Assembly (NCBI RefSeq): GCF_009184905.1
Contig: NZ_WESC01000008.1
Span: forward strand, 124,001-188,000
Length of the DNA stretch: 64,000 bases
Direction: 5' to 3'
Source: Parvibaculum sedimenti
GTDB lineage: Bacteria > Pseudomonadota > Alphaproteobacteria > Parvibaculales > Parvibaculaceae
Part shown: in pieces, positions 17,662 to 26,233 of the stretch
Position numbering within the stretch: position 1 is the first letter of the stretch
How the letters are laid out: each line of letters starts with the position of its first letter
Made by a program: the position numbers and the translations under genes
Notes under the pieces: generated by a model
The model's database searches: none
The model's input: the letters and a program-made list of their open reading frames with translations, nothing else
What the model was told of the DNA's origin: nothing

Positions 17662-17686
17662 GACCTTGCGGACGTCGCTGCGGCGA

Positions 17687-18469
17687 TCAGAAGATCGAGT
17701 AAGCGCCATCGATGATGAAGGTATCGCCTGAATGATAGGAGGACGCATTCGAGGTCAGGTAGACGGCGACGCCGCCGAAATCCTCCGGCTCGCCCCAGCG
17801 GCGGGCGGGGACGCGCGGGATCACTTTTTCGGCGAATGCGCTGTTGGCCTGCGCGCCCGCCGTCATGTCGGTGGCAATCCAGCCCGGCAGGATGGCGTTG
17901 GCGCGGATACCGTAGCGCGCGAATTCGACGGCGCAGGATTTGATCATGGAGATGACCGCGCCCTTGGTGGCCGCATAGGCCTGATTGCGCGCTGCGCCCT
18001 CAATGGCGGCGAGGCTCGCGACGCCGATCAGTGAGCCGCCCGTGTCGCCGGTCTTCGCGCGCTCGACCATGTGGCGCGAGGCTTCGCGCAGCGTCCAGAA
18101 CACGCCGTCGAGATTGACGGCCAGCGTCTTGCGGTAGATCTCGGTCGTCATGCCGATGAAGGAGGGCGCGCCGAAGCCGACGCCCGCATTGGCGAAGACG
18201 CTGTCGATGCGGCCGAGTTCGGCAACCGTCGCGTCGATGCCGTCGATGACTTCCTGTTCCCTGGAGACGTCGACCTTGCGCGCATAGACCTTGCCGCCAT
18301 GCGCCTTCAGCTTCTCGACGGCCTTGGCCGTCTTTGCCTCGTTGGTGCCCCAGATGGCAACCGAGCCGCCGGCCTGGGCGATGGCATCGGCCATGCCGAG
18401 CCCGATGCCGCCATTGCCGCCGGTGACCAGCGCAACCTTGCCCGTGAGATCGAAGGGTTTGTAAGCCAT
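17687..18469 (-). CDS. SDR family oxidoreductase
   Basis: 260 aa classical short-chain dehydrogenase. NAD(P)-binding GGNGGIGLG near residue 17, then FANAGVG, a catalytic Ser in GVASLAAIEG and the YAATK active-site pair, ending with GDTFIIDGAYSIF. The FabG/gluconate-dehydrogenase-like core gives no substrate clue. Monocistronic, followed by the 17634 stem-loop. Confidence 0.88.
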   Translation of the reverse strand: MAYKPFDLTGKVALVTGGNGGIGLGMADAIAQAGGSVAIWGTNEAKTAKAVEKLKAHGGKVYARKVDVSREQEVIDGIDATVAELGRIDSVFANAGVGFGAPSFIGMTTEIYRKTLAVNLDGVFWTLREASRHMVERAKTGDTGGSLIGVASLAAIEGAARNQAYAATKGAVISMIKSCAVEFARYGIRANAILPGWIATDMTAGAQANSAFAEKVIPRVPARRWGEPEDFGGVAVYLTSNASSYHSGDTFIIDGAYSIF

Positions 18470-18529
18470 GCATATTCTCCCTGTTTTGAATTCCTTATGG
18501 GGCGTTTATGCCCTCTTGGCCGATTGCGC

Positions 18530-18877
18530 TCAATGCGTTCCGGGCGCGAGGCCGGGTTGCGCAGGGGCGGCAGGCTTTTCCGGCGTTTCTTCCTTCAGTT
18601 CCGAACAGACGAAGCGAGGCTGATAGCTCAGATGCTCGGGGTCGGGTGGGATCATGCAGGAAAAGATCGAAGGACCTTTTTGCAGCACCAGCGAGGTGCC
18701 CAGATTGCCGCGGATCTCGTAGCCATCTTTCGCAAGCTCGCCAAGCGACCGGGGGGTCACGACGAAGGGTCCGGAGCGTGTGCCCACGGCATAGGGCTCT
18801 CCGGCAAAGACCGGACTCGCTGCGAAAAGCGACGTGGCGAGAAAAAGGGCAGCCGAAGCCGCGAGGCGGAAAGTCAT
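18530..18877 (-). CDS. Secreted hypothetical protein
   Basis: 115 aa from the ATG at 18877 (AGGA just upstream). Starts with a signal peptide (MTFRLAASAALFLATSLFAA ending near VFAG), so the mature protein is periplasmic of about 92 residues. It holds two Cys (FSCMIPPD and RFVCSEL), which could form a disulphide, and ends in a Pro/Ala-rich tail. No domain recognised. Located between the SDR and the Zur-like regulator on the same strand; a link to metal handling is not shown. Confidence 0.7.
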   Translation of the reverse strand: MTFRLAASAALFLATSLFAASPVFAGEPYAVGTRSGPFVVTPRSLGELAKDGYEIRGNLGTSLVLQKGPSIFSCMIPPDPEHLSYQPRFVCSELKEETPEKPAAPAQPGLAPGTH

Positions 18878-18955
18878 GATGGATCCTGATTGGGTCCGAA
18901 ACGGAGAGGCGTTCATTCGCCTGCGCGGCGAGTCTAGCCGAAGGAGGGCCTTGCG

Positions 18956-19462
18956 TCAGCCCGCGCAGCGGCCGCAAAGGCCCGCAATCTCGACCACCTT
19001 GCGTTCGACGGTGAACCGGGCGCGCTTCGCCGCCGCGTCGAGCGCCTGATCGAGTTTGGGGTCGACGATCTCCTCCGTCGTGCCGCAGGAACGGCAGATG
19101 AGAAACTGGCTCGTATGGGCCACGCCCGCTTCGCCGCAGCCGAGATAGGCGTTGAGAGACTCGATCTTGTGAATGAGGCCCTCGGCGATCAGGAAATCGA
19201 GCGCGCGATAGACCGTGGGCGGCCGCGCCGCCTTGTGCGTGCGGGAAAGCTCGTCGAGCACCTGATAGGCGCCGACCGGCTTGTGCGAGCGCCAGACGAT
19301 CTGCAGCACCTTCTCGCGAATGGGCGTGAGCTGCACCGAGCGTTCTTCGCAAAGGGCGCGTGCCCGCGCGATCGCCGTGTCGATGCAGGCGTCGTGGTCA
19401 TGCGGCTTTTCGGCGGCCCGGCCAGGACCAGAGTGATGGGGGCTCGTGCGATGCTCAACCAT
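18956..19462 (-). CDS. zur: Fur family regulator, Zur-like
   Basis: 168 aa from the ATG at 19462; an ATG at 19477 is also in frame. His-rich N-terminus, winged helix with LTPIREKVLQIVWRSHKPVG and PPTVYRALDFLIAEGLIHKI, and the C-terminal Cys pairs ICRSCG and CGRCAG that bind structural zinc. The sequence is closer to Zur than to Fur or Irr. It represses zinc-uptake genes when zinc is replete. A TATAAC-like palindrome just upstream may be its own operator. No znuABC is adjacent in this window. Confidence 0.82.
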   Translation of the reverse strand: MVEHRTSPHHSGPGRAAEKPHDHDACIDTAIARARALCEERSVQLTPIREKVLQIVWRSHKPVGAYQVLDELSRTHKAARPPTVYRALDFLIAEGLIHKIESLNAYLGCGEAGVAHTSQFLICRSCGTTEEIVDPKLDQALDAAAKRARFTVERKVVEIAGLCGRCAG

Positions 19463-19470
19463 GGGGGGAT

Positions 19471-19483
19471 GATACAATATAAC
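19471..19483. promoter_or_regulatory. Possible Zur operator
   Basis: GATACAATATAAC, an imperfect palindrome resembling the AT-rich GTTATA...TATAAC sites of alphaproteobacterial Zur. It sits in the 56-bp gap between the divergent zur-like and SRAP genes and stands out against GC-rich surroundings. It also partly overlaps the alternative zur ATG at 19477. Confidence 0.35.
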
Positions 19484-19518
19484 TTTGGGGCTTGTCGCCC
19501 TCCCGCTACACTCGGCCC

Positions 19519-20253
19519 ATGTGCGGACGCTACACCATCACCACGCCGCCGGAGCCGATGCGGACGCTTTTCGGCTTCGTGGAACATCCCAATTTCCCGG
19601 CGCGCTACAATGTGGCGCCGACGCAGCCCGTGCCCATCATCCGCCTCGACAGCGGGCAGCGGCATTTCGCGCTGGTGCGCTGGGGCCTTGTTCCCTCCTG
19701 GGCGAAAGAAGAGCCGCAATCGCTGCTCATCAATGCGCGGGCGGAAACCATCGCGGAGAAGCCCTCCTTTCGCGGCGCGTTCCGGCATCGCCGTTGCCTG
19801 ATGCCGGCGGACGGCTTCTATGAATGGCAGGCGAAGGGGAGGGGGCCGAAGCAGCCCTATTACATCCGCCGCCGCGACGGTAAGCCCTTCGCCATGGCGG
19901 CGATCTGGGACAACTGGATGCCGGCGGATGGAAGCGAGCTCGAGAGTTGCGCGGTAGTGACGACCGATGCCAACGCCACGCTCGCGCCGATCCACAACCG
20001 CATGCCGGTCATTCTCGATGAAAAGGACTGGGCGCTCTGGCTCGATCCGGCGGCAACACCTCAGGAACTCGCGGCGCTCATGAAGCCCGCGTCCGACGAT
20101 CTTCTCGAAGCGATCCCGGTGAACGACGCCGTCAATCGCGTCGCCAACGATCAGCCGGGGCTGATTGTCGAGGCGCATGTCGTGTCGCCCGAACCCTTGC
20201 CCGAGAAGAAAAAAAGGAAGTCTACGGATGATCGGCAGAGCAGTCTGTTTTGA
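19519..20253 (+). CDS. SOS response-associated peptidase (SRAP/YedK, HMCES family)
   Basis: 244 aa from the ATG at 19519, chosen because it places the catalytic Cys at position 2 (MCGRYT). Other active-site residues are visible: Asn72 and Arg74 in LINARAET, Glu102 in DGFYEWQ and His159 in IHNRMPVIL. The enzyme forms a covalent thiazolidine link with abasic sites in single-stranded DNA, shielding them from error-prone repair. Divergent from zur; its stop touches the stop of the convergent GNAT gene with no gap. Confidence 0.93.
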   Translation: MCGRYTITTPPEPMRTLFGFVEHPNFPARYNVAPTQPVPIIRLDSGQRHFALVRWGLVPSWAKEEPQSLLINARAETIAEKPSFRGAFRHRRCLMPADGFYEWQAKGRGPKQPYYIRRRDGKPFAMAAIWDNWMPADGSELESCAVVTTDANATLAPIHNRMPVILDEKDWALWLDPAATPQELAALMKPASDDLLEAIPVNDAVNRVANDQPGLIVEAHVVSPEPLPEKKKRKSTDDRQSSLF

Positions 20254-20742
20254 TCAGCGCGGTGCATCCGGATCGATATGCGGCGCGGGCTGCAACCGCT
20301 TCGACAGGGGAACCGTCTCGTCTTCACCATAGCCGAGCGATTTGTAGAAATCGATGACCGGGAGGTTCGACTTGCGAACCTGAAGGTTGAGCTTCCAGAC
20401 GCCGCGGTTCACCAGCCAGGCTTCGGCAGCCTCCATGATGAGGCGGCCGAGGCCTTGCCCGCGATGCTCCGGGTCTGCCGAGACGTAGTAGACGCAGCCC
20501 CGGTGGCCATCATGGCCGACAATGACTGCGGCGAGGAGCTTGCCCTCGCATTCCGCGACCAGAACGTCGGAGTTCGGCCCGCGGCGGGCGAAGGCTATGT
20601 CGGTTGGGGCATCGTTCCAGGGGCGGGTGAGGCCGCAGGCGTCCCACAGAAGGACAAGGGCGGGCACGTCGCCGTCGCGGGCGGGGCGGACGGAAATGCC
20701 GGGCTTTGATTCGAGACGGGTGGGCGGCGCGGTGTCGGTCAT
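20254..20742 (-). CDS. GNAT family N-acetyltransferase (YpeA-like)
   Basis: 162 aa. After a short leader the GNAT fold starts at ISVRPARDGDVPALVLLWDA; the acetyl-CoA loop is YYVSADPEHRGQGLGRLIME and the last part reads VRKSNLPVIDFYKSLGYGED. LTRPWNDAPTDIAFA resembles the YpeA group. Substrate unknown. Ends immediately at the SRAP stop, so the two convergent messages must overlap. Confidence 0.85.
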   Translation of the reverse strand: MTDTAPPTRLESKPGISVRPARDGDVPALVLLWDACGLTRPWNDAPTDIAFARRGPNSDVLVAECEGKLLAAVIVGHDGHRGCVYYVSADPEHRGQGLGRLIMEAAEAWLVNRGVWKLNLQVRKSNLPVIDFYKSLGYGEDETVPLSKRLQPAPHIDPDAPR

Positions 20743-20864
20743 GGGGCTTCCCCGAAAAAGGCGAGAAAGCGCGGAAGCCTAGCATATATCGCCGTTCCGG
20801 CGAGGTTGATTTCCACATATGGGGTGAGGTCTTAAGTCATTCGCGTGAAATGCCCTTGTGCCTG

Positions 20865-20870
20865 TATAAT
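20865..20870 (+). promoter_or_regulatory. Possible -10 element (TATAAT)
   Basis: Exact TATAAT about 30 nt before the preferred ATG at 20900 of the CNNM-type gene; no good -35 box is visible at 16-18 nt. If it is the promoter, transcription would start near 20877, which excludes the upstream TTG start at 20876. Confidence 0.35.
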
Positions 20871-20899
20871 GAAGATTGACCGTGGTCCCCGGGGACAAG

Positions 20900-22240
20900 A
20901 TGCTATCTGACATAGTCATTCTGCTCGTGATGATCCTTCTGAACGGGTATTTTTCGCTCTCGGAAATGGCGATTGTTTCCGCGCGCCGTCAGCGGCTTCA
21001 GGCGCTTTTGTCCGCCCGCAAGCGCAATGACGGGAATACGGCGGGCTATGAGGCCGCGCTGGCCCTTCATGCGGAACCCGGACGTTTCCTCTCCGCCCAG
21101 CAGATCGGCATCACGCTGGTCGGCGTGTTCAGCGGCGCCTTCGGTGGCGCGACGCTTTCCGACCCCATTGCCAAGGTCATCGCGCCGCTGCCCCTCATCG
21201 GCGCCTATGCCGAGACGATGAGTCTCGCGGCGGTCGTCATCGTCATCACCTATCTCTCGCTCATTCTCGGCGAGTTGGTGCCCAAGCGCCTTGCGCTCGC
21301 CAACCCCGAAGCCATCGCGGGCACCATCGCCCGGCCCATGACGGCCCTGTCGCGCATCCTCAGCCCGGCAGTCGATCTGCTTTCGTGGTCGACGGAAGCG
21401 GTGCTGAAACTCTACGGCATCACCGGTCAGCAGGTGCCGAAGGTCACGGAAGAAGAGATCAAGCATCTCGTCGAAGAGGGCGCCGCCGCAGGCGCAATCG
21501 ACGGCGTGGAGCGCGACATCGTCAACCGCGTCTTCCGGCTCGGCGATACGCGCGTCACCGAGATCATGACGCCGCGCGTGCAGATGGTGTGGCTCGATAC
21601 GGATTTCACGCTCGAGGAAAATCTCGCGCTCATCCGTTCCGAGCAGAAGATGCGCTATCCGATCCGGCGCGGCGCGACCGGCGAACCGCTGGGCGTAATC
21701 AGGCTCGAGGATCTTTATCTGACGCCAAAGTCCAATGATGAGCTGATGCGGAAAATGTCTCCGCCGCTCTACATTCCGCGCACGACGTCGGTGCTCAAGG
21801 CGCTGAGCATTCTGCAGGCGGAAAGCATGTATATGGCGCTGGTCATCGACGAATATGGCGATGTCGTCGGCTCGATCACCATGGCCGAAATTTTCTTTGC
21901 CATGATCGGCGACATTGCCGACCATTCGGCGGATTCGAACCCTGCCGTCGTCACGCGCGACGATGGTTCGTTCGTCGTCGATGGCGTCGTGTCGGTCGAT
22001 GAAGTGCGCCGCCTGCTCAACCTGACGAAGCTGCCCGGCGACGAGCATGTCGAAGTGAACACGCTGGCGGGCGTCATGTTCAACTGGTTCGGGCGTCTGC
22101 CGCGGGAAGGCGATTATTTCGGCTGGAACGGCTATCGCTTCGAGATCGTCGACATGGACGGGCCGCGCATCGACAAGGTGCTGATCGTGCCCGCGCAGAA
22201 CCTGCCCATCGGCAGTCCGCTGGCGCGAACGGCGGACTGA
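20900..22240 (+). CDS. CNNM/CorC-type hemolysin family membrane protein (DUF21, CBS pair, CorC domain)
   Basis: 446 aa from the ATG at 20900. Order: DUF21 membrane domain (about 1-190) with LLNGYFSLSEMAIVSARR and ILGELVPKRLALANPE, then two CBS repeats (TEIMTPRVQMVWLDTDFTLE; YMALVIDEYGDVVGSITMAE), then a CorC_HlyC domain (VVDGVVSVDEVRRLL to the C-terminus). Proteins of this build act in Mg2+/Co2+ efflux or in membrane ion homeostasis; the hemolysin name is historical. Monocistronic. Confidence 0.88.
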   Translation: MLSDIVILLVMILLNGYFSLSEMAIVSARRQRLQALLSARKRNDGNTAGYEAALALHAEPGRFLSAQQIGITLVGVFSGAFGGATLSDPIAKVIAPLPLIGAYAETMSLAAVVIVITYLSLILGELVPKRLALANPEAIAGTIARPMTALSRILSPAVDLLSWSTEAVLKLYGITGQQVPKVTEEEIKHLVEEGAAAGAIDGVERDIVNRVFRLGDTRVTEIMTPRVQMVWLDTDFTLEENLALIRSEQKMRYPIRRGATGEPLGVIRLEDLYLTPKSNDELMRKMSPPLYIPRTTSVLKALSILQAESMYMALVIDEYGDVVGSITMAEIFFAMIGDIADHSADSNPAVVTRDDGSFVVDGVVSVDEVRRLLNLTKLPGDEHVEVNTLAGVMFNWFGRLPREGDYFGWNGYRFEIVDMDGPRIDKVLIVPAQNLPIGSPLARTAD

Positions 22241-22250
22241 GGCAAGGCCC

Positions 22251-23669
22251 TCAATCCACCGAGACAACCTTGCCCGGATTGAGGATTCCCTTCGGATCGA
22301 GCGCGCGTTTCAGCGTGCGCATCAGTTCCATCTCGACCGGAGATTTCGTCGCTGCGATCTCGTCGCGCTTCATGCGGCCGATGCCGTGCTCGGCGCTGAT
22401 GGAGCCGCCGAGTTCGCGGACGATGCCATGCACGATGGCGCTCATCTCGTCCCATCGCGCGAGATAGGATTCCTTGTCGCTGCCCACCGGCTGCGTCAGG
22501 TTGAAGTGGATGTTGCCGTCGCCGACATGGCCGAAAGGCACGGGGCGGATGCCTGGAAGTGCTGCTTCGACGGCCTTGGTCGCGCGGGAGATGAACGCGG
22601 CCACGGCGGAAACGGGGACGGAGACATCATGCTTGATGCTGCCGCCTTCGAGCTTCTGCACATCGGACATGGATTCACGCATGCGCCAGAAGGCTGAACG
22701 CTGTGCCTGCGAGACGGCAATCGCGGCATCGGTGACGAGGCCCTTTTCCATCGCGTCGCCGAGCAGGGTTTCGAGTGTTGCGGTCAGGCCGCTGCCATTG
22801 CCCGCTGAAAGCTCAATCAGCACATACCAGGGCGAGGGCGATGTCAGCGGATCGCTCGCGCCAGAGAGATGCTTCACCACGAAGTCGATGCCGATGCGGG
22901 GCATGAGCTCGAAACCGGTGACGAGGCCGCCCGTCGCGGCATCGGCAAGGCGCAGAAGTTTCACCGCCGCTTCGACATTGGGGACCGCGACGTAGGCAGT
23001 CGTCATGGCGCGCGGGCGCGGGAAGAGCTTCAGCACCGCGCCGGTGATGATGCCGAGTGTGCCTTCGGAGCCGAGGAAGAGCTGCTTGAGGTCATAGCCC
23101 GTATTGTCCTTGCGCAGACCTTTGAGGCCGTTCCAGATGCGTCCATCGGCCAGAACCACTTCGAGGCCGAGCACGAGTTCGCGCGCATTGCCGTAGTGGA
23201 GAACGGCGGTGCCGCCGGCATTGGTCGCCAGGTTGCCGCCGATTTGGCAGCTTCCTTCAGAGGCAAGGCTGAGCGGAAAAAGGCGGTCCGCGTCTTCGGC
23301 GGCGGCCTGCGCCGCGGCGAGCGTGACGCCTGCCTCGACCGTCAGCGTGTTGTTGTCGACATCGAGCGCAAGAACGCGGTTCATGCGCTGGAGCGAGAGG
23401 ACGACTTCCTCGCCCGTCTCGAACGGAATCTGGCCACCGACAAGGCCGGTATTGCCGCCCTGCGGCACCACCGGCGTTCCTGTCTCATGGGCAATGCGCA
23501 TCAGCGCGGAGACTTCTTCAGTGGACGCGGGTTTCAGGATCGCCGCCGCGCGGCCCTTGTAGAGGTCACGGCGCTCGACGAGATAAGGCGCCATGTCGGC
23601 TGCGCCGTCGATGAAGCCCTTCGGCCCGACGATCGCCTTCATCCTTGCCAGCATCTCCGCGGAGGCCAT
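22251..23669 (-). CDS. FAD-linked oxidoreductase, D-2-hydroxyglutarate/D-lactate dehydrogenase-like
   Basis: 472 aa from the ATG at 23669 (a GTG precedes it). N-terminal FAD-binding PCMH domain with VVPQGGNTGLVGGQIP and SEGSCQIGGNLATNAGGTAV, KDNTGYDLKQLFLGSEGTLG, and a C-terminal domain with PFGHVGDGNIHFN and SISAEHGIGRMK, whose His residues bind metal. Converts a D-2-hydroxyacid to the 2-oxoacid, passing electrons to an acceptor such as ETF or quinone. The exact substrate cannot be read. Divergent from the VOC gene. Confidence 0.87.
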   Translation of the reverse strand: MASAEMLARMKAIVGPKGFIDGAADMAPYLVERRDLYKGRAAAILKPASTEEVSALMRIAHETGTPVVPQGGNTGLVGGQIPFETGEEVVLSLQRMNRVLALDVDNNTLTVEAGVTLAAAQAAAEDADRLFPLSLASEGSCQIGGNLATNAGGTAVLHYGNARELVLGLEVVLADGRIWNGLKGLRKDNTGYDLKQLFLGSEGTLGIITGAVLKLFPRPRAMTTAYVAVPNVEAAVKLLRLADAATGGLVTGFELMPRIGIDFVVKHLSGASDPLTSPSPWYVLIELSAGNGSGLTATLETLLGDAMEKGLVTDAAIAVSQAQRSAFWRMRESMSDVQKLEGGSIKHDVSVPVSAVAAFISRATKAVEAALPGIRPVPFGHVGDGNIHFNLTQPVGSDKESYLARWDEMSAIVHGIVRELGGSISAEHGIGRMKRDEIAATKSPVEMELMRTLKRALDPKGILNPGKVVSVD

Positions 23670-23812
23670 CACGCACCAGGCCTTCCGCAGGGGCGGCTGC
23701 GTGTCAACTCGTCAAGCAGAGATTTCATATCCGGCATTGTCGTCTTCGTTCTTCGCATTATGTTTCGCGAAGTCTAGCATGGCTGCAACAAAATGAAGCG
23801 TTCGAGGGTGGA

Positions 23813-24694
23813 ATGACGGGAGAGGCACTGGTCGACGGTATAGACCGGATCATGATCGGCGTGAGGGATGTTGCAGAAGCGGAGCGTATTTATACGCGCA
23901 TGCTTGGCCGTTCGCCCTCATGGCGATATCGGGATGGCGGCACGGAGCGCGTCATATATCGCCTCGGTAACATGTCGGTCGATCTTCTGTCCTCCTCCGA
24001 AACAGGCGCGCCTTGGGGAAGCCTCCTTTCGTCCCAGCTCGACAAGGCGGGCGAGGGCATTGTCGGTATCGTTTTCTCGACGCCCGATGCCGCGCGGACT
24101 GTCGAGGGGTTGAAGGCCCGGGGGTTGCCCGCCGTCCTTTTTCCCGAGGCGGAGGTTTCGGGCCCGGCCGGAGAGCGGCGGCGCTGGCGGAGCCTGATGG
24201 TTCCCGCCGAGATCGCGCGCGGTCTCTTCATGATGGGGCATGAACAGCTTTCGCCCGAGCCATTGCCCGGGGCGGCGCTGCGGCCCGGCTTGCGCGAAGA
24301 CGAGGCGATTTCCGCGCTCGATCATGTCGTGGTGATGACGTCGGACGCCGACGCCTGCAAGCATCTCTTCGGGGAGCAATTCGGCATCCGGCTGGCGCTC
24401 GACCAGTCGAAGCCCGAATGGGGCGTGCGGCAGCTCTTCTTCCGCCTTGGCGGGGTGACGCTTGAGGTCGTGCAGCCGCTCGACAGCGGCAAGGCGCCGG
24501 AACGCGATCAATATTGGGGCCTTGCCTGGAAAGCAGGCAATGTCGGCACCGTCCGGGATCGGCTCGCGCGAGAAGGGGCGGATGTGTCGGAAGTGCGCAA
24601 GGGCCGCAAGAAGGGCACCGAGGTTGCGACCATTCGCAAGCCAACATGCGGCGTACCCGTGCTTCTCGTCGGCCCGGCGGCGGAAAGCGCCTGA
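23813..24694 (+). CDS. VOC family (glyoxalase-like) protein, two domains
   Basis: 293 aa from the ATG at 23813 (GAGGGTGGA upstream). Two VOC repeats: DGIDRIMIGVRDVAEAERIY at the N-terminus and ISALDHVVVMTSDADACKHL from about residue 165. Similar to proteins that bind a metal and rearrange or cleave small organic substrates (glyoxalase, dioxygenase, epimerase). Metal ligands are not all obvious, so catalysis is uncertain. Followed 62 nt later by the YqhA gene. Confidence 0.78.
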   Translation: MTGEALVDGIDRIMIGVRDVAEAERIYTRMLGRSPSWRYRDGGTERVIYRLGNMSVDLLSSSETGAPWGSLLSSQLDKAGEGIVGIVFSTPDAARTVEGLKARGLPAVLFPEAEVSGPAGERRRWRSLMVPAEIARGLFMMGHEQLSPEPLPGAALRPGLREDEAISALDHVVVMTSDADACKHLFGEQFGIRLALDQSKPEWGVRQLFFRLGGVTLEVVQPLDSGKAPERDQYWGLAWKAGNVGTVRDRLAREGADVSEVRKGRKKGTEVATIRKPTCGVPVLLVGPAAESA

Positions 24695-24756
24695 TCCCTC
24701 TGGAAATCTGGCGCGACGACGTTATATGTCGTCGTCCGCCATCTATAGAGGGTCTC

Positions 24757-25251
24757 ATGAAATCCGTTGAGTTGCTGATCGAGCGCGTCATCCTGTCGAG
24801 CCGCTGGGTGCTCGTGGTCTTTTATCTCGGACTTGCGGCGGCGCTCGCGCTTTATGCAGCGAGCTTCACGCTGAAACTCGCCAAGGTGTTCCTCAATGCC
24901 TTCAGCTACAGCGAAGCCGAAATGATCCTGGCCATGCTCGGCCTGATCGACGCGGCGCTGGTGGCGAGCCTCGTTCTGATGGTGATGATTTCGAGCTACG
25001 AGAATTTCGTCAGCCGTTACGATGCGAAGGTCGATCTCACCTGGCTCGGAAAGCTCGATGCGGGGAGCCTCAAGGTGAAGGTCGCCTCCGCCATCGTTGC
25101 CATTTCATCGATCCATCTGCTGCAGATATTCCTGAATGCCGCGCAGTACACGGGCACGCAGATCATGTGGATGACGATCATGCATATGGCTTTCGTGGTG
25201 TCGGCGGTGGCACTCGGCTTCCTCGATCGCATGTCGCTCAAGGCGCATTAG
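24757..25251 (+). CDS. YqhA family (UPF0114) membrane protein
   Basis: 164 aa with four hydrophobic segments: WVLVVFYLGLAAALALYAA, MILAMLGLIDAALVASLVLM, VASAIVAISSIHLLQIFL and MAFVVSAVALGFLDRM. The conserved RVILSSRW, MISSYENFV and AISSIHLL blocks identify the UPF0114/TIGR00645 family of inner-membrane proteins of unknown function. The start at 24757 is set by the family N-terminus. Its end overlaps the convergent sua5 gene by 14 nt. Confidence 0.87.
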   Translation: MKSVELLIERVILSSRWVLVVFYLGLAAALALYAASFTLKLAKVFLNAFSYSEAEMILAMLGLIDAALVASLVLMVMISSYENFVSRYDAKVDLTWLGKLDAGSLKVKVASAIVAISSIHLLQIFLNAAQYTGTQIMWMTIMHMAFVVSAVALGFLDRMSLKAH

Positions 25252-26233
25252 CGCGGGGCGCGGCGGCGCGGCGCAGGCGGTCGTTGATCGCCTCGCCAAG
25301 GCCATGCGCGGGAATGGGCGTCACGGCGATACCCTTCCCGTGCGCCTTTTCGTCGAGCGCGCGCAGCATGGTGAAGAGATTGGCGGCTGCCTCGCGCAGG
25401 TCGCCGGCAGGCGAGAGATTGAGCGCGGCATTTTCCACGGCCCCGAAGCCGAGCAGCAATTCGCCGTTTCGCGCTTCCGCCGCGTCCAGCCGGAGCGCCG
25501 CGCGGGGCGCGTAGTGGCTGGCGAGCTGTCCGGGCGAGGAGCGGCCCGCTTCGCCGGAAGCTACATCGGCAGACGCTAGTGGCTGCCCCAGCACATGTTC
25601 GATGTCCTCGCGCGGGATTGCGCCAGGGCGCAGAAGTGTCGGCGTGCCGCCTTCCGGAAAGCCGATGACGGTCGACTCGAGGCCGAGCGGGCATTGCCCG
25701 CCATCGAGGATCAGCGACAGCAGATCGGTATGTCCGAGCGAGGCCATGACATGCGCCGCGCGAGTGGGGCTCACTTCGCCCGACGCATTGGCTGACGGCG
25801 CGGCGATGGGCCTGCCTGCCGCGCGGATCAGAGATTGGGCGATTTCATGCGCGGGCGCGCGCAGCGCCACCGTGTCGAGACCGGCGCTGACGAGCAGCGA
25901 GATCGGCGTCGTCTCAAGGCGCGGCAGCACGAGCGTTATGCCGCCCGGCCAGAAGGCGCGGGCGAGCGCATCCGCCTCCGGCGTGAAGCGGGCGTGCCGC
26001 GCTGCCTCCTCGCGGCCGGAAACATGCACGATCAGCGGATTGAATGTGGGCCGCCCCTTCGCCTCGAAAATGCTCGCGACGGCGCGGTCGTTCGTCGCGT
26101 CGGCGCCGAGGCCGTAGACGGTTTCGGTCGGGAAGGCGACAAGCCGTCCTTCGCGGATGAGCGCGCCGCCGCGCGTAATGGCTTCTTCGTTCGCAGGCAA
26201 TAGTTCAGGCGGCACGGGGCTTCGCCTTCGCAT
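25238..26233 (-). CDS. L-threonylcarbamoyladenylate synthase, Sua5-type
   Basis: 331 aa. An N-terminal YrdC domain (GRLVAFPTETVYGLGADAT, KGRPTFNPLIVHV, RAPAHEIAQSLIRAAGRPIA, APSANASGEVSPT) is followed by the extra C-terminal Sua5 domain, so this is the long Sua5 form rather than short TsaC. It makes threonylcarbamoyl-AMP from Thr, bicarbonate and ATP for t6A37 in ANN-decoding tRNAs. Start ATG at 26233 overlaps the upstream SDR gene by 29 nt; a GTG at 26215 is an alternative. Translationally coupled to that SDR. Confidence 0.9.
   Translation of the reverse strand: MRRRSPVPPELLPANEEAITRGGALIREGRLVAFPTETVYGLGADATNDRAVASIFEAKGRPTFNPLIVHVSGREEAARHARFTPEADALARAFWPGGITLVLPRLETTPISLLVSAGLDTVALRAPAHEIAQSLIRAAGRPIAAPSANASGEVSPTRAAHVMASLGHTDLLSLILDGGQCPLGLESTVIGFPEGGTPTLLRPGAIPREDIEHVLGQPLASADVASGEAGRSSPGQLASHYAPRAALRLDAAEARNGELLLGFGAVENAALNLSPAGDLREAAANLFTMLRALDEKAHGKGIAVTPIPAHGLGEAINDRLRRAAAPRANAP

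Noticed and set aside
20900-22240. Hemolysin toxin
   Set aside because: The DUF21-CBS-CorC architecture marks an ion-homeostasis membrane protein; the toxin name is historical.
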